Positions 25,745 to 32,018 of a DNA stretch of 32,018 nt are shown piece after piece. How positions within the stretch are numbered: the first letter of the stretch is position 1; every line of letters begins with the position of its first letter. Position numbers and translations under genes: made by a program. This stretch comes from Bacilli bacterium (lineage in GTDB: Bacteria; Bacillota_I; Bacilli_A; RF39; UBA660): the NCBI GenBank assembly GCA_017432825.1, contig JAFRIJ010000005.1, positions 1 through 32,018 of the forward strand. The letters are read 5' to 3'. A model generated the notes under the pieces. That model worked only from the letters and a program-made list of their open reading frames with translations, did not search any database and was not told where the DNA came from.

Positions 25745-25770
25745 AGGAAATATAAAGGTTTCCTGGCTTT
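25739..25770 (+). terminator. Terminator of secA
   Basis: AAAGCCAGGAAA (25739-25750) and TTTCCTGGCTTT (25759-25770) form a 12-bp stem followed by T residues. The terminators after copies 2 and 3 differ, so this one belongs to a different downstream arm. Confidence 0.9.
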
Positions 25771-25812
25771 TTATTTTTCTAAAAAGTTGTAATTTTTCTC
25801 CAAAAACAGCCT

Positions 25813-25850
25813 CTACATACGTTTCACATACGTATGTAAAACGTATGTAG
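25813..25850. repeat. 38-bp palindrome built from ACATACGT half-sites
   Basis: CTACATACGTTT (25813-25824) mirrors AAACGTATGTAG (25839-25850) around a central perfect ACATACGTATGT (25826-25837), with one mismatched pair. The same ACATACGTTTT motif occurs as a direct pair before tail copies 2 and 3. It is probably a protein-binding site shared by the system. Confidence 0.7.
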
Positions 25851-25946
25851 CCATTATTTTGAGACTAATAAAGTCTTTATTTATAAGGTTTTACGAAGAA
25901 AATGATCACTGCCCCTATAGTTCAAGACAAAGACTATAAAAGTTTA

Positions 25947-25955
25947 TGATATAAT
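25947..25955 (+). promoter_or_regulatory. Extended -10 promoter of the NERD gene
   Basis: TG, one base, then TATAAT (25950-25955), about 25 bp before the start at 25980. The -35 region is not consensus. Confidence 0.45.
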
Positions 25956-25979
25956 ATTAATGAGAAGAAGGTGCATTTT

Positions 25980-26732
25980 ATGTCAAATTTCACTAACGAA
26001 TTTTTAAAGTATTATCTAACAAATCCATTAATAATATCAATATTAGTTTTAGGACTAATATCAGCAATTTTTTATAAACAAATAGTTGGATGGTTTGGAG
26101 AACATTGGACTAAAAAAGCCTTAAGAAAATTACCTAAAGCTAAATATAAAATAATAAATGATTTGTTTTTATCAGTTAATGGATTAACTCATCAAATAGA
26201 TCATGTAATAGTTTCTCCGTATGGAATATTTTCTATAGAAACAAAACAATATAATGGTTACATTACAGGAAGTAAATATGATAAAAATTGGGTAAGACAT
26301 GCAGGAAAAAGTAAATATTATTACACAAATCCTATTAGACAAAATTATGGGCATTGCAAAGCATTGTCTGAATTATTAAATATAGATGAATCAAAAATAT
26401 ATAATATAGTTTGTATCCCAAGCAATGCAAAATTAAAAATAGAACACGATGGAGAACTTGTAAGATATGATACCGTTGCTGATAAAATATTTTCTTATAA
26501 TGAGAAAAAAATTGATAATGTTAATGAATTATATAACCAATTAATTAAAAGTAATGTAAAGGACAGAAAAATAAAAAAAGAACATATTGAAAATATCAAA
26601 AATAATATTGATAAAAATGATACTAACAAATGTCCTAAATGTGGTGGAATGCTAGTTGAACGAGAGAGTAAGTATGGTAAATTTATTGGCTGTTCCAATT
26701 ATCCCAAATGTAAATATACAAAAAATAACTAA
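25980..26732 (+). CDS. Membrane-anchored NERD-domain nuclease with topoisomerase-type zinc finger
   Basis: The 250-residue protein has an N-terminal membrane segment (about 15-35) and a NERD domain (about 45-160). The PD-(D/E)xK-type residues are Asp74 in QIDHVIVS and Glu87-x-Lys89 in SIETK. A C-terminal C4 zinc finger of topoisomerase I type follows (CPKCGG, then GCSNYPKCKYT). NERD proteins are predicted nucleases common on mobile and defence loci. ATG 25980 is chosen because AAGAAGGTG precedes it. The HEPN-type gene starts 28 bp later, so the two are probably one operon. Ile codon use mixes ATT and ATA more evenly than in the backbone genes. Confidence 0.85.
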   Translation: MSNFTNEFLKYYLTNPLIISILVLGLISAIFYKQIVGWFGEHWTKKALRKLPKAKYKIINDLFLSVNGLTHQIDHVIVSPYGIFSIETKQYNGYITGSKYDKNWVRHAGKSKYYYTNPIRQNYGHCKALSELLNIDESKIYNIVCIPSNAKLKIEHDGELVRYDTVADKIFSYNEKKIDNVNELYNQLIKSNVKDRKIKKEHIENIKNNIDKNDTNKCPKCGGMLVERESKYGKFIGCSNYPKCKYTKNN

Positions 26733-26760
26733 ATATAATAATTGAATGGAGGACGGCAAA

Positions 26761-28050
26761 ATGGATTTTAATACTTTTAGAGATTTTTCTAAATTATCAG
26801 TTAAAATTAGACTAGGAAGAAAACAGTATAATGCTATATTTATAGAAAAAAATAATTATCTAATGTTAGAAGTTAATGTAATTAATGATATTGAATTTTT
26901 TGAAAAGGCTAAGGATTTTTACAAAATCGTAAATGGACAAATATTATTTAATAATATTGATGTGTCATTGCTAGATTGCCAGTTATATAATAAAGCAGTA
27001 ACACAAGGTGGAAAAAATTTAAATGACATTAAAGAGGCATATTTAATATATAGAGTAGATAGAATTTTACTTGGTAAAAGATTGTTGCAAAAGGAAATGA
27101 ATAACATATTAAAATGTGAAGTAGTTTATAATAATATTGAATGCTTTTCAAATTCTTATCCATATAAAACAAATTACAATACATTAGAGTATAGTGGGAA
27201 TCTTGATGTTTTTAATATTTATACCTCCAGAGTAAGCATATCAATTAATTACGGAAGTATCACTGAATATAAAGATACTTCATTAACTATGAAGAGAAAT
27301 ACAAATGTTGTATTAAATTTTCAAAATAAAAAAAGTATTAGCAAGTCACTAGATGAAATATATAAATTTAGAAATTTTTTAGTATTATTATTAAAAAAAC
27401 ACATTGTTGTTCAAAAACAATATGTTTATTATGGAGATAATAAATATCAATTATTTGATTGTAATGATATTATACTAAAAGTTAATTCAAATGAACTAGA
27501 AGAACATTTATCGCATCGTTGCATAAAAATAGAAAAATTAAATAATATAAATGAAATATATAAATTATTTGAAAAAAACTATAATAAATTATTTTCATTG
27601 ATCGAACTTTATTATAATGTCACGCAAATAAGTGTACCTAATTTAACAAGATTTATTAATGCTGTTACAATGATTGAGAATATGTCTAGAAATTATGATT
27701 ACAATTCTGCTTTTAAATTAACTAAAAAAAATAATAACAGGATAAAAAATGATGCGGATTATAAATACATGGTTTATTCATTAATTAAAAAAGTTAATGA
27801 TGTTTATAACTTGTCTGATCAACAAATAGAGCAAATATCAGATAATATTAAGAATGCGAGAGTATACTATATTCATTATAAGAAAAAAAGTACAGCAAAA
27901 AAATTGTCATATGAAGAGCAATTTAGATTTTCTTATTTTATGCAAGATATTGTTTTGCTTAATATTTATAAATTATTTAAAATGGATATTAAAAATATAG
28001 AATATTTATCATTTAATGATTATTACTATGCTGTAAATGATTTGTTATAA
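26761..28050 (+). CDS. ApeA-like HEPN-domain protein, putative RNase
   Basis: The 429-residue protein has a beta-rich N-terminal half containing an IDVSLLDCQLYN-type segment like those of ApeA-family N-terminal domains. Its C-terminal half is helical, with Arg367-x4-His372 (RVYYIH) fitting the HEPN RNase motif. HEPN proteins of this kind act in abortive phage defence by cutting tRNA or other RNA. I chose ATG 26761 because GGAGG lies 8-9 bp upstream; ATG 26746 would include that ribosome site. Pairing with a NERD nuclease inside a secA-tail unit suggests a two-gene defence cassette. Family assignment is by motif reading only. Confidence 0.6.
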   Translation: MDFNTFRDFSKLSVKIRLGRKQYNAIFIEKNNYLMLEVNVINDIEFFEKAKDFYKIVNGQILFNNIDVSLLDCQLYNKAVTQGGKNLNDIKEAYLIYRVDRILLGKRLLQKEMNNILKCEVVYNNIECFSNSYPYKTNYNTLEYSGNLDVFNIYTSRVSISINYGSITEYKDTSLTMKRNTNVVLNFQNKKSISKSLDEIYKFRNFLVLLLKKHIVVQKQYVYYGDNKYQLFDCNDIILKVNSNELEEHLSHRCIKIEKLNNINEIYKLFEKNYNKLFSLIELYYNVTQISVPNLTRFINAVTMIENMSRNYDYNSAFKLTKKNNNRIKNDADYKYMVYSLIKKVNDVYNLSDQQIEQISDNIKNARVYYIHYKKKSTAKKLSYEEQFRFSYFMQDIVLLNIYKLFKMDIKNIEYLSFNDYYYAVNDLL

Positions 28051-28185
28051 AATAATTTTCACATACGTTTTTACATACGTTTTGGTAGAGTTCTCGGACG
28101 CTCTCAAACGCTTTCAAAAGCCAATTTGTGAGGTTTTATAAGGGTTTTAAAGAGTTTTATAGTCTCAGAAGCTTGAAATATCGCA

Positions 28186-28242
28186 TCCATGTGGCAGTGG
28201 TAAGAAATATAAGCAATGTTGTGGTAAATAACTCGTAAAGCC
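28186..28242 (+). repeat. secA 3' tail, copy 2
   Basis: 54 of 57 bases match the secA end. The differences (AAA/AAG, TAC/TAT, TGC/TGT) are all synonymous in the secA frame and TAA is kept. There is no start codon upstream in frame, so it is not itself a gene. Confidence 0.92.
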
Positions 28243-28272
28243 CCATGAATAAAGGGAAAACACGAGTTTTTC
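28230..28272 (+). terminator. Terminator after secA tail copy 2
   Basis: AACTCGT (28230-28236) pairs with ACGAGTT (28262-28268), with an inner CCC/GGG pairing and a T run after. The same structure follows copy 3. Confidence 0.7.
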
Positions 28273-28416
28273 TTTTCTTAAAAATTATTCAAAGAAAGGC
28301 TTTAGATCAGTTTTAGATCATCATATTTTTAAAAGGTAAAATAAGGGAATATAAAATTCGCAAAATAGTAATATTACGCTGATTAAAGTTACTGATAAAA
28401 ACAACTAATTATGTAG

Positions 28417-28422
28417 TATAAT
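28417..28422 (+). promoter_or_regulatory. -10 box of the cassette 2 gene
   Basis: TATAAT lies 20 bp before the start at 28442; no good -35 is visible. Confidence 0.35.
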
Positions 28423-28441
28423 AGAATTATAGGAGATGATT

Positions 28442-29032
28442 ATGAAAAAGAAAATAGTAATAATTGTAATTATAATGTTACTTATAATACTAATACCAAT
28501 ACCTACTCAATTGAAAAATGGTAATAAAGAATATAAAGCAATTTTGTATAAATACACCAAAATTCATCAACCAAGCGATACATCATCAACTGGTTATGAA
28601 GATGGCTGGGAACTAAAGATTTTAGGAATCCATGTTGGTGGAGAAATAAATACTTATGTCAGTACTGAAACATTAAAACCAAATTTATTTGATAGAAGTG
28701 AAATAATAAAAGTAGCCATTGATAATTATTCACAATACAAAAATAATTTTGAATATGCAGATAAAAATACTATTGATAAGATTTATAATTTGTTTAAAGA
28801 TTTAAAAACAAATGTTGCAAGTAAGAGTGATGAGCCAGAAAATCCTGAAGAATTATACAAAGTAACTTTTTTCAATAGTGAAAATATGCTAATAGAAAGT
28901 GACAATGATATTTTTAAAGCAATCATATATGTATATAAAAGAGATAATAAATATTACGTAGAAGAACCAAAAAATGGAATTTATGAAGTAACAGAAGAAA
29001 CTTTCAACAATATCAAAAACTATGCTAAATAA
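28442..29032 (+). CDS. Membrane-anchored hypothetical protein, sole cargo of cassette 2
   Basis: The 196-residue protein begins with a Lys-rich start and a single hydrophobic helix (about 4-22), with no lipobox cysteine, so it is a membrane-anchored extracellular protein. The body contains YKAILYKYTKIHQ and a TGYEDGWELKILGIHVGGE segment, a pattern I recall from short uncharacterised Bacillota membrane proteins. The C-terminal half has a beta-rich VTFFNSENMLIES and a YYVEEPKNGIYEV segment. AGGAGATG precedes ATG 28442, which I prefer to the in-frame ATG 6 nt upstream. Function is unknown. Confidence 0.7.
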   Translation: MKKKIVIIVIIMLLIILIPIPTQLKNGNKEYKAILYKYTKIHQPSDTSSTGYEDGWELKILGIHVGGEINTYVSTETLKPNLFDRSEIIKVAIDNYSQYKNNFEYADKNTIDKIYNLFKDLKTNVASKSDEPENPEELYKVTFFNSENMLIESDNDIFKAIIYVYKRDNKYYVEEPKNGIYEVTEETFNNIKNYAK

Positions 29033-29165
29033 TGCTTTTTTACATACGTTTTTACATACGTTTTGGTAGCGTTCTCGGACGTTCTCAAACGTTCTCAAAA
29101 GTTCATTTATGAGGTTTTATAAGGTTTTATGAAGTTTCATAGCCTCAAAACTTCGAAAAACCGCA

Positions 29166-29222
29166 TCCATGTGGCAGTGGTAAGAAATATAAGCAATGTT
29201 GTGGTAAATGACTCGTAAAGTC
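29166..29222 (+). repeat. secA 3' tail, copy 3
   Basis: 52 of 57 bases match the secA end. It has the same three synonymous changes as copy 2, the stop TAA replaced by TGA (still a stop under the standard bacterial code), and one change after the stop. Confidence 0.9.
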
Positions 29223-29252
29223 CCATAAATAAAGGGAAAACACGAGTTTTTC
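29210..29252 (+). terminator. Terminator after secA tail copy 3
   Basis: ACTCGT (29211-29216) pairs with ACGAGT (29242-29247), followed by T residues, as after copy 2. Confidence 0.7.
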
Positions 29253-29365
29253 TTTTTCTAAAAATTACTCAAAAAAAGGCTTTAGATCAGTTTTAGATCA
29301 TCATATTTTTAAAAGGTAAAATAAGGGAAGATATAATTCATAAAATAGTAATGTTATGATACATT

Positions 29366-29396
29366 AGACCAACAAAAAAAGCTGGTCTTTTATTTT
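29366..29396 (+). terminator. Terminator next to the tetR 3' end
   Basis: AGACCA (29366-29371) pairs with TGGTCT (29383-29388), with TTTTATTTT after on the plus strand. It may stop read-through into the antisense side of tetR and may weakly end tetR itself. Confidence 0.55.
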
Positions 29397-29899
29397 GCTA
29401 AAAGATCAACCATCTTATTTGCTAATTCTTTTGGACTTTCTTTGCTATCATTTATTAACCAGAAATAATAAACATTAAATATTCCCCCTGCTATAAAATA
29501 TGATTTATAGCTTTCGTATTCTTTTTGATGCAAGTTTATTAGTTTATTATCAAACTCATTTTTTAATAAATTAAATAGATTTGCTTTATATATTAAATAG
29601 GCTTCTGTTTTATATTTTTCTAAGTGAGTAAATAACTTAATGAAATAATCTTTGGTAGAGTCATTTTTATAACTAATATCTGATTCTTTTAAAAAGTTAT
29701 CTGTAGTATTGGTAATCCACTTTTTTATTATATCTTCTTTTGAATCAAAATTTCTATAAAATGATAATCTACTTACACCAGCTTTTTTAGATAATTCAGT
29801 AATAGCAATATCATTAAATTTTTTTTTAGACATCAAAGAAAACAATGCATCAGTTAAACTCTCTTTAACTATATTATTTGCAATTTCATTTTTATTCAT
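29390..29899 (-). CDS. TetR/AcrR-family regulator
   Basis: The 169-residue protein has an N-terminal TetR DNA-binding domain (ALFSLMSKKKFNDIAITELSKKAGVSRLSFYRNFDSKEDII, about residues 18-58) and a helical ligand domain with a TetR_C-type pattern. I chose ATG 29899; a start at 29920 would overlap the GGAGGTG ribosome site, although the spacing from there to 29899 is long (about 12 nt). It is divergent from the two hydrolase genes. TGTAACA/TGTTACA pairs lie in both leaders, so it probably represses itself and the hydrolase operon. The inducer is unknown. Confidence 0.85.
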   Translation of the reverse strand: MNKNEIANNIVKESLTDALFSLMSKKKFNDIAITELSKKAGVSRLSFYRNFDSKEDIIKKWITNTTDNFLKESDISYKNDSTKDYFIKLFTHLEKYKTEAYLIYKANLFNLLKNEFDNKLINLHQKEYESYKSYFIAGGIFNVYYFWLINDSKESPKELANKMVDLLAK

Positions 29900-29901
29900 G
29901 A

Positions 29902-29928
29902 TGTAACAAAACACCTCCATTTGTTACA
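29902..29928. promoter_or_regulatory. Putative TetR operator in the tetR leader
   Basis: TGTAACA (29902-29908) and TGTTACA (29922-29928) form an inverted pair with a 13-bp spacer around the tetR ribosome site. The same half-sites recur at 29984-29999. Confidence 0.5.
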
Positions 29929-29983
29929 ATTCCTGATCAGAATATTGTTGGAAATAAATTTCTATAATATAATTATAACAAGG

Positions 29984-29999
29984 TGTAACAAATGTTACA
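29984..29999. promoter_or_regulatory. Putative TetR operator before the hydrolase operon
   Basis: TGTAACA-AA-TGTTACA is a perfect 16-bp inverted repeat located between the TATAAT-like box (29963-29968) and the hydrolase start, a good position for repression. Confidence 0.65.
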
Positions 30000-30017
30000 A
30001 GTATGAGGAGTTGTATT

Positions 30018-31037
30018 ATGAAAAAAGTTTTAAAAGTAATTGGAATTATATTTGGAATATTATTATTAATTGTAATTGGTGGTTATTTTATTTTAATGAC
30101 ACATACTCAAATAATTGTTGGATTTATTCAAAAAGCATCTAGTGAGACTGTAAATACTAAAAATTCTTATGAACCATTAAGAGAACCATATACAGGGGTT
30201 AAGAAAAATGGACAATATGTTATTGCTGAAATCAATTATTCAAAAGAGTATCCTAATAGTTTTTTAGATATTACATATACAAATGAAAATACTGAAGAAG
30301 ATAGAACTACATTATTTTACTTTCATGGTGGGGGATTCTTTGGAGGAAGTAAAAATGATGGAGATCCATTAGCAGAAAGTGATGTTACTGCTTTACTTGA
30401 TGATATTTGTGCTGAGGGATTTAATATAGTAAATGTTGACTATGCTCTTGTTCCTGATTACCATTTTCCAACACCACTTATTCAAGCCAATCTTGCATTT
30501 CAATATATGATAGAACATTCCGAAGAATATCATATTAATATGGATAAAGTGATTATAATGGGTTCATCTGCTGGAGCAATAATGACAAGTCAAATTGGAA
30601 GTATTATTACTAATAGTGAATATGCAAAATTATTGAATATTACTCCTGTATTAAAAAGAGAACAAGTAAAAGCGTTAGTAATTGATGATGCACCACTTGT
30701 TTATAATAAATTTAGTTTAGCAACTAAGATTTTAGTCGGTAATTATATAAAAGGTTCTATTTATATTAGTAAAGAAGAATTAAAGAAATATAATAATATT
30801 TTATCAATCGATTCAAATTATATTCCATCAGTTTTACTTGGTAGTGAATATTATGTTGATATGAGAGATATGGATGCTAAATTAAAAGAGATGAAAGTAG
30901 AACATGAACTTGTAGATCCACTTGCAGAAAGAGGAAAAGAAATGCAACATTGTTTTGTTGCCAATGAAAGAGCAGATGAAATATCAAAAGATGCCTTCGA
31001 TAGAATGATTAAATTTATAAAAGAAAAAACAAATTAA
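30018..31037 (+). CDS. Membrane-anchored alpha/beta hydrolase (HSL/esterase type)
   Basis: The 339-residue protein has an N-terminal membrane helix (about 5-26). The alpha/beta-hydrolase fold-3 pattern then follows: FHGGGFFGG oxyanion-hole motif, DYALVPDYHFP, and MGSSAGA with the nucleophile serine. A late His in MQHCF is a candidate triad member. The catalytic domain would lie outside the cell. ATG 30018 is chosen because GAGGAG precedes it. The next gene, a second hydrolase with a nearly identical N-terminal helix (MKKVLKxIGIIF), follows 16 bp later. Substrate is unknown; ester or xenobiotic hydrolysis is plausible given TetR control. Confidence 0.88.
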   Translation: MKKVLKVIGIIFGILLLIVIGGYFILMTHTQIIVGFIQKASSETVNTKNSYEPLREPYTGVKKNGQYVIAEINYSKEYPNSFLDITYTNENTEEDRTTLFYFHGGGFFGGSKNDGDPLAESDVTALLDDICAEGFNIVNVDYALVPDYHFPTPLIQANLAFQYMIEHSEEYHINMDKVIIMGSSAGAIMTSQIGSIITNSEYAKLLNITPVLKREQVKALVIDDAPLVYNKFSLATKILVGNYIKGSIYISKEELKKYNNILSIDSNYIPSVLLGSEYYVDMRDMDAKLKEMKVEHELVDPLAERGKEMQHCFVANERADEISKDAFDRMIKFIKEKTN

Positions 31038-31053
31038 AAGGTGATAAGTAAGT

Positions 31054-32004
31054 ATGAAAAAAGTGTTAAAAATAATTGGAATCATATTTTTAGTATTAAT
31101 AATAATTCTTGGTATATTAGCAATAAAAGGATATATTGAAAGTCAGCAACCAGTATATGAAGATGATTATTATAAAGACTTTAAATCAGATTCAGAACTT
31201 GAAATGAAGTATTCTAAACTTGGAGATTATGAAGTTGCTTATGAAGAGCATGAGTCAGATAATAAATCTATAAAAAAGATTAGAATTTGGTATCCAAAAG
31301 AATTAGAAAATAACGATACTGAATATCCAATGATTGTAGTAGTTAATGCTAGTGGTGTTCCTGCTTTTAGATATAAGCCATTCTTTAAAAGACTTGCATC
31401 ATGGGGATTTATAGTAGTTGGAAATGAAGATGGACAAGCTGGTAAAGGAGAAACAACTTCTATTACATTAGAATATATGTTAAACATACCAAATGATAGT
31501 AAGCTTTATAATAAAATAGATAAAGAGAATATTGGAATAATAGGTTACTCTCAAGGTGGAGCAGGAGCTTTAAGAGCTGTTACTGAATTTGAAAATGGAA
31601 AATATTATAAAGCTATCTTTACTGGAAGTGCTGCATATCCATTTTTAGCAAATAATATGGGATGGAGTTATGATACATCTAAAATAAAAATCCCATACTT
31701 TATGACAGCAGGTACAGGCAAGTCAGATGATGCTGGAAATGATTCAAGTAAAGAATTTGGTGGAGTTGCTCCTTTATCATCATTAATAGATAACTACGAT
31801 AAAATATCAGATGATGTATTTAAAATTCGTGCAAGATCAGTAGGAACAGAACATGAAAATATGCTTGAGAAAACTGATTCTTACATGACAGCATGGATGT
31901 TATATCAATTAAAAGATGATGAAGAAGCAAGTAAGGTATTTATTGGAGAAGATGCCGAACTTTTAAATAATAAGAATTGGCAAGATGTAGAGAAAAACAA
32001 ATAA
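31054..32004 (+). CDS. Second membrane-anchored alpha/beta hydrolase (chlorophyllase/PET-hydrolase-like)
   Basis: The 316-residue protein has a membrane helix (about 4-25), a RIWYPKEL strand, a VVVNASGV oxyanion region, and GYSQGGAGALRA with the nucleophile serine. The segment PYFMTAGTGKSDD may hold the acid and GTEHENM the histidine. The pattern is closer to chlorophyllase- or dienelactone-type hydrolases than to its neighbour, so the pair is not a simple duplication despite near-identical N-terminal anchors. An AAGGTGATAAG ribosome site precedes the ATG. Both genes are probably one TetR-regulated operon. Confidence 0.85.
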   Translation: MKKVLKIIGIIFLVLIIILGILAIKGYIESQQPVYEDDYYKDFKSDSELEMKYSKLGDYEVAYEEHESDNKSIKKIRIWYPKELENNDTEYPMIVVVNASGVPAFRYKPFFKRLASWGFIVVGNEDGQAGKGETTSITLEYMLNIPNDSKLYNKIDKENIGIIGYSQGGAGALRAVTEFENGKYYKAIFTGSAAYPFLANNMGWSYDTSKIKIPYFMTAGTGKSDDAGNDSSKEFGGVAPLSSLIDNYDKISDDVFKIRARSVGTEHENMLEKTDSYMTAWMLYQLKDDEEASKVFIGEDAELLNNKNWQDVEKNK

Positions 32005-32018
32005 TCGGAAGATTAAGA

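Larger units (their letters stand above)
25688..28185 (+). mobile_element. Putative cassette 1 at the secA 3' end (NERD plus HEPN genes)
   Basis: The 2.5-kb unit lies between the first and second copy of the secA tail. It holds two plus-strand genes with no recombinase. Reading it as an inserted unit rests on the duplicated, in-frame secA ending at its far side and on accessory gene content. A local duplication is the main alternative. Confidence 0.5.
28061..28378 (+). repeat. ~317-bp direct repeat, copy A, containing secA tail copy 2
   Basis: This block recurs at 29042-29358 with roughly nine in ten bases the same by eye. In order it holds two direct ACATACGTTTT boxes, tandem ~10-bp CTCTCAAACG-like repeats, a GGTTTTATAAGG region, the secA tail, a terminator, paired TTTAGATCA boxes and an AAAAGGTAAAATAAGG segment. 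No gene lies in the 28051-28441 gap. Confidence 0.92.
28186..29165 (+). mobile_element. Putative cassette 2: single-gene unit of 980 bp
   Basis: The unit runs from tail copy 2 to the base before tail copy 3 and carries one gene. The flanking 317-bp direct repeats mark it as a discrete repeat-bounded module without its own recombinase. Confidence 0.6.
29042..29358 (+). repeat. ~317-bp direct repeat, copy B, containing secA tail copy 3
   Basis: This is the second copy of the block at 28061-28378. Here the 10-bp repeats are clearer: three GTTCTC(G/A)(G/A)A units in a row at 29070-29099. It fills most of the 29033-29389 gap. Confidence 0.92.
29166..32018 (+). mobile_element. Putative cassette 3, open at the window end (TetR and two hydrolases)
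   Basis: The tail copy 3 and its downstream arm match copy 2, so what follows may be another unit of the same kind. Its far end would be marked by a fourth secA tail beyond 32018, which is not visible. These genes could instead be the native neighbourhood of secA. Confidence 0.35.

Noticed and set aside
28186-28230. CGSGKKYKQCCGK-encoding stretches downstream of secA as separate zinc-finger genes
   Set aside because: There is no start codon in frame upstream (an in-frame stop lies at 28160-28162), so they are copies of the secA end, not genes.
28061-29358. CRISPR array or IS element
   Set aside because: There are only two long copies, with coding cargo between and no short regular repeat/spacer pattern; no transposase and no terminal inverted repeats were found.
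25734-29389. tRNA or tmRNA gene as the integration site
   Set aside because: No cloverleaf or tRNA-like sequence is visible; the duplicated segment is clearly the secA protein-coding end.

Overview
The window is very AT-rich, with tightly packed genes and intrinsic terminators that often overlap stop codons. It carries standard Bacillota housekeeping genes: long-form HPF, SecA with a zinc tail, ClpC, acetate kinase, a CBS/DRTGG-type pyrophosphatase and NrnA. Together these suggest an uncultured gut-type, low-GC Bacilli or Mollicutes-related lineage (RF39-like or Erysipelotrichales-like). That placement is inference; there is no rRNA or tRNA gene here to confirm it.

Positions 1 to about 5140 are the right part of an integrative mobile element. 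It holds a non-coding control region with 22-bp-spaced repeats and hairpins, small unknown genes, a winged-helix replication-type protein, an SSB-like OB-fold protein, a large serine recombinase and a DUF4238 cargo gene. The element ends inside a cell-wall amidase gene. Only the 3' part of that gene (catalytic C-terminus plus four LysM repeats) is in the window; the 5' part and the other element end lie upstream.

Positions 6.1-16.5 kb are chromosomal backbone: a cysteine desulfurase, thioredoxin and CcdA-like thiol-redox operon; a convergent S4-domain (YlmH-like) gene and a DUF5684-type membrane gene; then clpC, ppaC and an ackA-nrnA pair. Positions 16.5-22.3 kb form a TasA/SipW-like surface-fibre locus: three proteins with SipW-type signal anchors, a dedicated ER-type signal peptidase with an unusually long acidic cytoplasmic N-terminus, and a 601-residue repeat protein. 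Then come a 33-codon small ORF, hpf and secA.

The most unusual region is downstream of secA (25.7-32 kb). The last 57 nt of the secA locus (zinc-tail codons, stop and 14 nt beyond) recur twice, at 28186 and 29166. They differ from secA only at synonymous third positions, in stop type (TAA/TGA) and at one base after the stop. The two downstream copies sit inside ~317-bp direct repeats that also contain ACATACGT repeats, 10-bp tandem repeats and a terminator. These copies separate small cargo units: a NERD nuclease plus HEPN/ApeA-like pair, a single 196-residue membrane-anchored protein, and an open-ended unit with a TetR regulator and two membrane-anchored alpha/beta hydrolases. No recombinase is encoded in this region. 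I read it as an integron-like array of non-autonomous cassettes inserted at the secA 3' end, each restoring the SecA C-terminus. This is inference and needs comparative checking.
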